Shown: positions 35,112-42,235 of the stretch, piece by piece
Position numbering within the stretch: position 1 is the stretch's first letter
How the letters are laid out: each line of letters begins with the position of its first letter
NCBI GenBank assembly: GCA_022821065.1
Contig: JAJEEK010000015.1
Span: 1-64,000 of the forward strand
Direction: 5' to 3'
DNA: 64,000 nt
Source: Candidatus Poribacteria bacterium
Lineage (GTDB): Bacteria > Poribacteria > WGA-4E > WGA-3G
Translations under genes and position numbers: made by a program
The notes under the pieces: generated by a model
The model's input: the letters and a program-made list of their open reading frames with translations, nothing else
What the model was told of the DNA's origin: nothing
The model's database searches: none

Positions 35112-35948
35112 ATGAACGAAGAACTTTTTATTGCTCAAGAATTTACATCTGTCAACGGATGGACATCAGGGATTGAGGGACCCGCCTGCGACGCAGCAGG
35201 CAATTTATACGCCGTCAACTATGAGAGGCAACACACCATCGGTAAGGTAACACCTGATGGTGTTGAAAGCGTGTTCGTCGAACTACCAACCGGCAGTATC
35301 GGTAACGGGATCCGATTCAACAGTGAAGGATTCATGTTCATAGCAGACTACACCAATCACAATGTCCTTAAGGTAGATATGGAGACGCTGGAAATTAGTG
35401 TCCACGCACACGAACCCACAATGAACCAACCCAACGACCTCGCTATCGGTGCAAACGACATCCTTTACGCCAGCGATCCGAATTGGGGGGCATCAACAGG
35501 ACAAATTTGGAGAATAGATACAGACGGTCAGGTGACATTGTTGGAAGCGGATATGGGGACCACCAATGGGATTGAAGTGAGTCCAGATGAAAAAGTGCTG
35601 TACGTTAACGAATCGGCACAACGTAATGTCTGGGCTTACGATCTGTCCCCTGACGGTGAAATTAGCGATAAACGGTTACTAATTCAGTTCCCTGATTTCA
35701 ATATGGACGGAATGCGCTGTGATGTTGAAGGAAACCTCTATATCACTCGGCACGGCAAAGGTACAGTCGCGAAACTCTCACCCGAAGGCGAAGTACTATT
35801 GGAAGTACAACTCACAGGCAAGCTCTGCTCGAACATCGCTTTCGGTGGCCCTGATGGACGCACCTGCTACGTCACAATGGCAGACCGCGGGAATGTAGAG
35901 GTATTTCGCGCCGATCTCCCCGGTAGAAGTTGGCGACTCTTTCAATAA
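35112..35948 (+). CDS. SMP-30/gluconolactonase-type propeller protein (second)
   Basis: A 278-residue protein. GIEGPACDAAGNLYAVNY, TMNQPNDLAIGANDILYASDPNW, TTNGIEVSPDEKVLYVNES and FNMDGMRCDVEGNLYITRHG follow the SMP-30 blade pattern with the usual Glu/Asn/Asp metal sites. It has only modest resemblance to the 32758-33732 protein, so it is not a recent duplicate. ATG 35112 is preceded by AAGGAG, 6-7 bases away. Confidence 0.88.
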   Translation: MNEELFIAQEFTSVNGWTSGIEGPACDAAGNLYAVNYERQHTIGKVTPDGVESVFVELPTGSIGNGIRFNSEGFMFIADYTNHNVLKVDMETLEISVHAHEPTMNQPNDLAIGANDILYASDPNWGASTGQIWRIDTDGQVTLLEADMGTTNGIEVSPDEKVLYVNESAQRNVWAYDLSPDGEISDKRLLIQFPDFNMDGMRCDVEGNLYITRHGKGTVAKLSPEGEVLLEVQLTGKLCSNIAFGGPDGRTCYVTMADRGNVEVFRADLPGRSWRLFQ

Positions 35949-35973
35949 GTTCACGTAGACTTTATTTTCTATT

Positions 35974-35992
35974 GGGCGAGGAGACCTCGCCC
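35974..35992. repeat. Palindrome hairpin GGGCGAGG-AGA-CCTCGCCC
   Basis: A perfect 8-base stem with a 3-base loop in the gap after the second SMP-30 gene, followed by CTAC. It is a member of the GTAGG-plus-hairpin class seen in the opposite orientation. Confidence 0.65.
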
Positions 35993-36012
35993 CTACAGTT
36001 CGCGGAACATCC

Positions 36013-36042
36013 TTGACAACGCTGCTAATTTTGTGATAACAT
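36013..36042 (+). promoter_or_regulatory. Sigma-70 promoter for the O-methyltransferase gene
   Basis: TTGACA at 36013-36018 and TAACAT at 36037-36042, spacer 18, 46 bases before the ATG. Confidence 0.6.
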
Positions 36043-36088
36043 TATTACATACGTCTCTCTATTTAAACCTACCGAAACACTTGATGCT

Positions 36089-36640
36089 ATGGAACAATAC
36101 GAATCCGTTTTAAAACGACTTGAGAGAACGGCGAAAGAATATACCAACATCGCACCGGAAAACGGGCAATTTCTCTCTATCCTAATCCGTTCCATTCACG
36201 CACAAAACGTGCTTGAGGTCGGAACAAGTAACGGATACTCTGCAATCTATCTCGCGGCAGCGTTGAAGGAGACAGGGGGTAGACTCGTCACACTCGAGTT
36301 TGACCCGACGCGTGCAGCCGAAGCAAACGCACACCTTCAGGAAGTCGAACTCGACAGCATCGTTGAGATCCGCATCGGAAATGCACTTGACGAGATACCG
36401 AAATGTGACGCGGTCTTTGATCTTGTGTTCCTTGACGCAGAAAAAAACGAATACCGACGCTACTTGGAATTGGCACTGCCAAACATTCGTACCGGTGGTT
36501 TAATCGTCGCCGATGACACGGTTACGATGCGCGATGAAATGCCGGACTATATCGAATTCGTCTTTAACACGCCACAACTACACTCCGTTGATATCCCTTT
36601 GGACGACGGGATCATTTTGAGTTACAAAACTGGCATGTAG
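36089..36640 (+). CDS. O-methyltransferase (caffeoyl-CoA OMT-like, family 3)
   Basis: A 183-residue class I methyltransferase. Motif I is NVLEVGTSNGYSAIYLAAAL, motif II GGRLVTLEFDPTRAAEANAHL, and FDLVFLDAEKNEYRRYLELALP contains the metal-binding and catalytic region, ending RTGGLIVADDTV. It is somewhat shorter than plant-type CCoAOMT (about 220-240). The substrate is unknown. The aminotransferase gene follows closely. Confidence 0.87.
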   Translation: MEQYESVLKRLERTAKEYTNIAPENGQFLSILIRSIHAQNVLEVGTSNGYSAIYLAAALKETGGRLVTLEFDPTRAAEANAHLQEVELDSIVEIRIGNALDEIPKCDAVFDLVFLDAEKNEYRRYLELALPNIRTGGLIVADDTVTMRDEMPDYIEFVFNTPQLHSVDIPLDDGIILSYKTGM

Positions 36641-36681
36641 TGTGATCTTTTGGACGAATACCATCAAAAAGGATACCCAAA

Positions 36682-37875
36682 ATTACCGTTCAATCTAAAC
36701 TCTCAGACAAATCCACCCGCTTTAGCGAATCCGTCATCCGTGGTATGACGCAGCTCTGCTTGCGCCACGACGCGATTAATCTATCGCAAGGTACACCGGC
36801 ATACCAACCGCCTCCCGAAGTCAAAGCCGCCGCGATTACCGCAATCCAAGAGGGATACAATCAGTATAGCATTACCTGGGGCGCACCGTCATTCCGCGAG
36901 GCAATCGCACAAAAGATGACCACTTTTAACGGCATCCCTACAGACCCGGATAGAAACGTGACTGTTACTTGTGGATCAACGGAAGGGATGCTCTCCGCAC
37001 TCCTCGCGATTATCAATCCTGGCGACGAGATTATCATCTTTGAACCGTTTTATGAAAACTACGGACCCGATACAATCATCTCTGGTGCCGAACCTGTCTA
37101 TGTGGCACTACAGGAGACTGAAGCATCGGATGGCACTATCCACTTTACTTACGATCCTACCGAACTCCGAGACGCATTTTCACCCAACACAAAGGCGATT
37201 GTCATAAACACGCCGAATAATCCGCTCGGTAAGGTCTTTACGCACGACGAACTTCAAGAGATTGCTGATCTCTGTTGTACCTACGATTGTCTCGCAATTA
37301 CCGATGAAATCTACGAGCACATGATCTACGACGAAAAACCGCATATCAGCATCGGATCGCTTCCACAGATGCGGGAGCGGACGGTCACCGTCTCTGGATT
37401 AAGCAAGGCGTATTCGATGACGGGATGGCGGTTAGGCTACGTCATCGCACCAGAGGTCCTAACCAATGCCATCCGTAAGATGCACGACTTCCTCACTGTC
37501 GGTGCACCGCATCCACTGCAACGTGCCGGGGTCGCCGCTCTTAATTTGCCACCGAGCTACCATAAAAATTTAGTCGCAAAATATGATAAGAATCGTAAGT
37601 TTCTTGTTAGCAATCTCACAAAAGCCGGTTTCCTTTGCCATCAACCAGAGGGGGCGTATTACATTATGACAGACATCACCGATTTCGGGTTCCCTGACGA
37701 TACAGCGTTTGCACATTGGCTTGTCAAAGAAATCGGTGTCGGTGGTGTACCGGGTTCCAGTTTCTATAGCCGTTCACATCTCGGCAAAACGAAGTTCAGA
37801 TTTATGTTTAGTATGGCGGATGACACCCTCGCCGAAGCCTGCGAACGCTTGATGAATATTAAAGCCAGAATTTGA
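36682..37875 (+). CDS. PLP-dependent class I/II aminotransferase, probable ATT start
   Basis: A fold-type I aminotransferase of about 397 residues. INLSQGTPAYQPPPEVKAA, TVTCGSTEGMLSALLA, VINTPNNPLGKVFTHDEL, ITDEIYEHMIYD, and the PLP lysine in VSGLSKAYSMTGWRLGY are clear. ATG 36745 would give 376 residues but omit SKLSDKSTRFSESVIRGM, which matches the conserved N-terminus of this family. That frame is open to a stop at 36643 and holds no ATG, GTG or TTG. ATT 36682 has AAAGGA 8 bases upstream. Substrate could be Asp, aromatic amino acids, kynurenine or methionine. Confidence 0.85.
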   Translation: MTVQSKLSDKSTRFSESVIRGMTQLCLRHDAINLSQGTPAYQPPPEVKAAAITAIQEGYNQYSITWGAPSFREAIAQKMTTFNGIPTDPDRNVTVTCGSTEGMLSALLAIINPGDEIIIFEPFYENYGPDTIISGAEPVYVALQETEASDGTIHFTYDPTELRDAFSPNTKAIVINTPNNPLGKVFTHDELQEIADLCCTYDCLAITDEIYEHMIYDEKPHISIGSLPQMRERTVTVSGLSKAYSMTGWRLGYVIAPEVLTNAIRKMHDFLTVGAPHPLQRAGVAALNLPPSYHKNLVAKYDKNRKFLVSNLTKAGFLCHQPEGAYYIMTDITDFGFPDDTAFAHWLVKEIGVGGVPGSSFYSRSHLGKTKFRFMFSMADDTLAEACERLMNIKARI

Positions 37876-37882
37876 CCAAAAC

Positions 37883-38002
37883 AGGACTTACGCATGTCGC
37901 TCTTTTGTACCACAAACTGTTAGTTTGTGACACCAGAACGCTATGTTTTCCGAAAAATTTCATCCTAACAAAACAGACGACAGTCAAAATTGTGTAAGTC
38001 CT
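37883..38002. repeat. AGGACTTACGCA-family element, copy I (120 bp)
   Basis: AGGACTTACGCA at 37883 and TGTGTAAGTCCT (one change) ending at 38002; the core CTCTTTTGTACCACAAACTG with AGTTTGTG is intact. It lies 27 bases before the small gene at 38030. Confidence 0.9.
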
Positions 38003-38029
38003 GCAAAATTTGAATGGAGAGACACAGAT

Positions 38030-38236
38030 ATGGACATCTCTCTTGAAAACGAAACACTGAACATCTATAGAAGAGAAATTGAGGCACTGATTCAGCGTGA
38101 TGAGAAGTATAAAGACTTAGGTCCCGCTGAAATTGATGCGATTGTGCGTGCGTTTGAATTCACCCTAAAAAACGGACGTGAGAAGGTCAGGGCACAGATG
38201 CTTTACGATCTTATTCATGAGAAAAAGGACATCTGA
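38030..38236 (+). CDS. Small acidic protein upstream of the Rad50-like gene
   Basis: A 68-residue soluble helical protein (LENETLNIYRREIEALIQ, FEFTLKNGREKVRAQMLYDL). ATG 38030 has GGAGA upstream. The stop codon is one base from the next ATG, so the two genes are translationally coupled. I do not recognise the family; the tight linkage suggests a partner of the Rad50-like ATPase. An upstream in-frame ATG at 37943 lies inside the repeat element. Confidence 0.75.
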   Translation: MDISLENETLNIYRREIEALIQRDEKYKDLGPAEIDAIVRAFEFTLKNGREKVRAQMLYDLIHEKKDI

Positions 38237-38237
38237 T

Positions 38238-40091
38238 ATGTTGTTAGAACGGATCCGTCTTAGGACTTTCGGTTGTTTCCAGCAACAGGATTTTGACCTT
38301 CACAACGGTATCAACCTCATTTTCGGTCCCAATTTCAGCGGAAAAAGCACGCTTGTCAACGCTATCTTCTTCACGCTAACAGGGAAACCGATTGTGCCGC
38401 GTGTGGATGCCTCAGCCATGAAAAACCCAAAAGCCTATAGCGGCACTGCAGGTATCCAATTTAGTGCGAATGGCGAACGCTATCAACTCTTCCGCGCGAC
38501 AGGAAAACGGGTCCAACTCCGTTCCGAAAAAGAGGACGCGTGGCACGTCCTTTACGATGATACCCGTATTCAGGCAACGGAAGTAATGTTACAAGAGCGG
38601 TTCGGCATCATGCACGAACAACTCGCACTCACAACATTCCTCCGAGAAGGCGAAATCTTTGAATTCCTTGCACGTCAATCCGCGACGCGACGCGATATCC
38701 TCCATACACTTCTCGGTATTGATAGGTTAATAGAGGTACGACAGCGGTTCATTGATACGCGTCGGATTGCTAAACGTGAACAGGGCAGGATCCGCGCACA
38801 TCAGAACAGTTTGCGCTATAACGCACAGAACGTTAACGAAACCGAGATCGCCCGGATTGAAGCAAAACTAAAAGACTTGGAAACCGCCTACGGTGCCCAG
38901 ACTGGCGATTCTGCACTTATCGCTGAGTGGGTACAGCACCAAAACCGTTTGCAAAAACAGTTGGCGGCACTCACGCATCAGCAAAATGAAACGCTTAGCG
39001 GTTTTGACGATATTCAGCATTTGCAACAGATGGTTGCTACAATTGAGAACGCTATTCAAGAAGCCAGCGGATTAGAAAAAAAACGGGAAGAATTAATACA
39101 ACAGATCGGACGACTTGAATCTGAAATCGCAGCGTTGATGACTGTCTGTGGTACCCTCCGCACGCTGCTTGAGAGTGGCAAACAGCACTGTCCAACCTGT
39201 TATCAGGAAGTAGAACGAGAGGTTATTCAACGGATTGTTGACGAAAAAGAAGAAGATAAATTACAGCGCAGTAGAGAATTGGAAACACATCGGCAATCGT
39301 TAAAAACAGAAACCAAGAATTTAGAAAGTCGTCGTGAACTTGAACAACGCCTCCAAACGCTACAAGTTCGTTCGACGCAATATAAACAGCGTGCTCAGGA
39401 TATCGATAAAATTCGGATGGAGCTTAACGCACTTTCATCCCGATTAAGTGAAACAGGTGTCCAACAGAACGAGCAAAGCCTTTCTGATACGCTCACAACT
39501 GTTGACAAACAGCAATTAAAATCCCAAATTGATAATGAACGTAAACGACTCGACAAACTTAAGCAGGAAGAAGCCGTCCGTTTAGATAGGCTCGGCGCGC
39601 TCCAACGGGCAAATAGTGACGCTGCTAAAGTTGAAAAAACACTCCTGAGTTTAGAACTCGCCTGCACTGGAATTGACAAAACCATCGAATCCCTCCAACA
39701 GCAGATTCTCAAACCCGCAGAAGACGAATTGCATCACTGGATCGACAAAATGCAACTTTTTGGGGAGACCCGTGTTGACTTACAACGCGAACATCTCCTC
39801 CCTTCCCTGAGCATAGACGGCACAGATCGCAGTTTGATGCTCCTCAGTGGTAGCGAGAAAATGTTCCTCTATCTCTGCTTCAAAGTCGCACTCGCCAGAG
39901 TCTTAGGCAATCCCGGATTCTTCGTATTAGATGACCCAACGCTCCACTTAGACGGTGAACGGAAAACATTGATGGTCGATTTCATTCGCCAACTCGCCGA
40001 AGAACACCAAGTCGTTGTAACGAGTTATGATGAGGATGTCCGTGTCGGGTTAGAAGGGGCACATTTGATTGAAATGACCAGAGAAACATAG
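38238..40091 (+). CDS. Rad50/SbcC-like SMC-type ATPase with zinc hook
   Basis: A 617-residue ABC-type ATPase. The N-terminal half-domain has LRTFGCFQQQDFDLHNGINLIFGPNFSGKSTLVNAIF (Walker A). It is followed by a coiled coil, a zinc hook C318-P-T-C321, a returning coil, and the C-terminal lobe with LSGSEKMFLYLCFKVALAR (signature), FFVLDDPTLHLDGERK (Walker B/D-loop) and VTSYDE. It is shorter than Rad50/SbcC (about 850-1050) because the coils are short. No Mre11/SbcD-type nuclease gene is adjacent; a 68-residue partner is upstream and an AAA-nuclease gene is downstream. A role in DNA repair or defence is inferred. Confidence 0.88.
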   Translation: MLLERIRLRTFGCFQQQDFDLHNGINLIFGPNFSGKSTLVNAIFFTLTGKPIVPRVDASAMKNPKAYSGTAGIQFSANGERYQLFRATGKRVQLRSEKEDAWHVLYDDTRIQATEVMLQERFGIMHEQLALTTFLREGEIFEFLARQSATRRDILHTLLGIDRLIEVRQRFIDTRRIAKREQGRIRAHQNSLRYNAQNVNETEIARIEAKLKDLETAYGAQTGDSALIAEWVQHQNRLQKQLAALTHQQNETLSGFDDIQHLQQMVATIENAIQEASGLEKKREELIQQIGRLESEIAALMTVCGTLRTLLESGKQHCPTCYQEVEREVIQRIVDEKEEDKLQRSRELETHRQSLKTETKNLESRRELEQRLQTLQVRSTQYKQRAQDIDKIRMELNALSSRLSETGVQQNEQSLSDTLTTVDKQQLKSQIDNERKRLDKLKQEEAVRLDRLGALQRANSDAAKVEKTLLSLELACTGIDKTIESLQQQILKPAEDELHHWIDKMQLFGETRVDLQREHLLPSLSIDGTDRSLMLLSGSEKMFLYLCFKVALARVLGNPGFFVLDDPTLHLDGERKTLMVDFIRQLAEEHQVVVTSYDEDVRVGLEGAHLIEMTRET

Positions 40092-40104
40092 AGAAATCGG
40101 AGGT

Positions 40105-40134
40105 TGACTTTAGGCGTCTCAATAGGATACACTT
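40105..40134 (+). promoter_or_regulatory. Sigma-70-like promoter for the AAA-nuclease gene
   Basis: TTGACT at 40105-40110 and TACACT at 40129-40134, spacer 18, 33 bases before ATG 40167. It separates this gene from the Rad50-like operon. Confidence 0.5.
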
Positions 40135-40166
40135 AACGCTAATAACTCCTACCGATGAGGAAGACA

Positions 40167-41774
40167 ATGAAAACGTTTGGAACCGAAGGCCCCGTGTCCC
40201 CAGAGAAAAATTACGTTGTCAGCCGTACCGCTGAACTTACCGACTTTATTGATCGCATCAAGCAAGGAAAATACCTTGTTATCTTCGCGCCGCGCCAGAC
40301 AGGCAAAACCACGTTTTTCCAATTCGCACTTGATATGCTTGTCGCCGAGGACCCAACTTATTTCCCTATCGAACTTAATTTTGAGGCATACGAAGGTGTG
40401 GACCCAGGCGATTTTTATGCAAACTTCACTGAAGATATTCGCGAGCAGGTAGTATACAATTTTCAAAAACGTGAAAACACGCCTCCTGAAGCGTTCATGG
40501 AGTTCTTGAACACCACAGAGATAGCCGATCACCTGTCAATGCTAAGGTTTTTCCGACATCTATCGAACTTGCTTGGTAATCAAAAGTTTATTGTTGTCAT
40601 TGACGAGTTTGATGGCATTCCCAAAACTGCTGTGAGAGGTTTCCTTCATTCGCTACGCCGTATCTACCTCACCCGTAGCGTTCCGCAGTGTCCACACAGC
40701 GTCGGTATCGTTGGAATCAAGAGCATCGCCCAACTCGACTACGACCGGTCAGTTTCACCCTTCAATATTCATGACGAGTTTGCAGTGTCCAATTTCACAC
40801 TTGAACAAGTTCACGAACTTCTTGGGCAATACACAGACGAAGTTGGACAAGCCTTCGCTCCCGAAGTCATTGAAAGCCTTCACAAACAGACTGCTGGACA
40901 ACCCTTTCTCGTCAACCGATTCGCCCAAATTCTTACGACGGAATTGGAAATTCCAAAGACCGATCCGATTACAATGGCGCATTTCGCAAACGCACACACC
41001 CGGCTCCTTCGCGAACAAAATCGCAATATTCAACACCTCCTGACCAACATCCGTAGAAACCCGCGCTTTGAGACAATACTGATGCAGATCACATCTTACG
41101 ATAAAGGCGTGAATTTCAACTTGGACCATGAAGCCATCAGTGAACTCGTTACGTATGGCGTTATTGCGGAAGATACCGGCGGAATGTGTAAGATTGTTAA
41201 CCCGATCTATCAGTTCCGTATTATGCAGGCATTCAAGCAGCCTATTAACGGATTGGAGCGGGAATATCTCCCGGAAGACACCCGCGCAGGTTTTCGCGAT
41301 TACCTTACACCCGATGGACACATTCACATGCAAGCCCTCCTAGACAACTTCAAGGATTTCATCGCCCGCGCAGGTTTCAGAATACTGCAAATCCCAGACA
41401 CGCCACACGAGTACGTCGGACAGTATCTCCTCTTCGCTTACCTCGACCAGTTTGTTCGCCTCGTCGACGGAAACATGTACCTTGAAGTTCAAGCTGGGCG
41501 CGGCAGGATGGATATCCTCATCCTTCACAACACCCGCAAGTATGTTGTTGAAACAAAAATTTGGGAAGGCGATCTGCTCTATGAGGCAGGTAAAAGGCAA
41601 CTCGCAAAGTATCTCAGCATAGAAAATGCGAACGAAGGCTATTACGTGGTATTTGATCATCGGAAAAACCCCAAACCTCAAGTAGAAACACAAACATTGC
41701 AGAATTTAACGATTCGGAGCTATGTCATCCCCGTCGTACAAGAACGTCCGTCAACACTTGCCGCTCAAATCTAA
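40167..41774 (+). CDS. AAA-like ATPase with C-terminal PD-(D/E)XK nuclease domain
   Basis: A 535-residue protein. YVVSRTAELTDFIDRIKQGKYLVIFAPRQTGKTTFF has the Walker A of STAND-like AAA_35/ATPase_2 proteins, and QKFIVVIDEFDGIP is Walker B. A winged-helix-like middle (about residues 260-370) leads to the C-terminal domain with RGRMDILILHNTRKYVVETKIW, the D...ExK core of a PD-(D/E)XK nuclease. ATG 40167 follows GAGGAAG; the ATG at 40155 contains that site. Such AAA-PD-(D/E)XK proteins are common in Bacteroidota and Poribacteria; their role is unproven, possibly defence or mobile-element related. Confidence 0.85.
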   Translation: MKTFGTEGPVSPEKNYVVSRTAELTDFIDRIKQGKYLVIFAPRQTGKTTFFQFALDMLVAEDPTYFPIELNFEAYEGVDPGDFYANFTEDIREQVVYNFQKRENTPPEAFMEFLNTTEIADHLSMLRFFRHLSNLLGNQKFIVVIDEFDGIPKTAVRGFLHSLRRIYLTRSVPQCPHSVGIVGIKSIAQLDYDRSVSPFNIHDEFAVSNFTLEQVHELLGQYTDEVGQAFAPEVIESLHKQTAGQPFLVNRFAQILTTELEIPKTDPITMAHFANAHTRLLREQNRNIQHLLTNIRRNPRFETILMQITSYDKGVNFNLDHEAISELVTYGVIAEDTGGMCKIVNPIYQFRIMQAFKQPINGLEREYLPEDTRAGFRDYLTPDGHIHMQALLDNFKDFIARAGFRILQIPDTPHEYVGQYLLFAYLDQFVRLVDGNMYLEVQAGRGRMDILILHNTRKYVVETKIWEGDLLYEAGKRQLAKYLSIENANEGYYVVFDHRKNPKPQVETQTLQNLTIRSYVIPVVQERPSTLAAQI

Positions 41775-41788
41775 ACACGACTTACCAC

Positions 41789-41908
41789 TTAACTCCAAAA
41801 GTGAAGTTAAACAAATTAGAGGCGTTGGCTCTATTTGGCAATAATATTCGCGACATCGCTTTATTAGCAAACTTGCAGCAACTAAGATGGTTGTATCTTT
41901 TCACCTGA
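41789..41908 (+). pseudogene. Leucine-rich repeat gene remnant
   Basis: An open stretch with no usable start reads LTPKVKLNKLEALALFGNNI, then RDIALLANLQQLRWLYL, and then a stop. This is one and a half internalin-type leucine-rich repeats (LxxLxLxxNxIxDIxxLAxLxxLxxLxL). It is a stranded piece of a larger LRR protein gene. Confidence 0.6.
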
Positions 41909-41939
41909 ACTTTTTCAGGATCCCCTATTGGAGTCAATC

Positions 41940-42188
41940 ATGCAAGAATCTCCTTTTTACGAACATGTGATGCAACGCGGTATAGAACAAGGTATAGAAC
42001 AAGGGGCACGCCAAATGAGTATTGAAAGCACTTTGGCTACCCTCAACCAACGCTTCCCAAACGCCGATGTTGATGCACTCAAACCGATCCTTGAAGTTAT
42101 TGACGATCTTAACAGGCTTGGGGAGTTGAACCTAAACGCTTCCGTAGCAGAAAGTTTTAACGCCTTCCGAGAACACTTAGAGGTGTAA
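41940..42188 (+). CDS. Small protein resembling the C-terminus of Rpn-type nucleases
   Basis: An 82-residue protein, MQESPFYEHVMQRGIEQG then IEQGARQMSIESTLATLNQRFP and a helical end. The QG..QG..QG pattern with a following helix is what the tails of Rpn/PD-(D/E)XK transposon-associated nucleases and Uma2-like proteins look like. No nuclease core is present, so it may be a fragment that has kept a start. ATG 41940 has GGAG 7 bases upstream; a TTG at 41928 overlaps that site. Confidence 0.55.
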   Translation: MQESPFYEHVMQRGIEQGIEQGARQMSIESTLATLNQRFPNADVDALKPILEVIDDLNRLGELNLNASVAESFNAFREHLEV

Positions 42189-42235
42189 TCTACGAGAAGG
42201 TATGTCTCCCGTTGGACCGAAAGATAGGCAATTGC

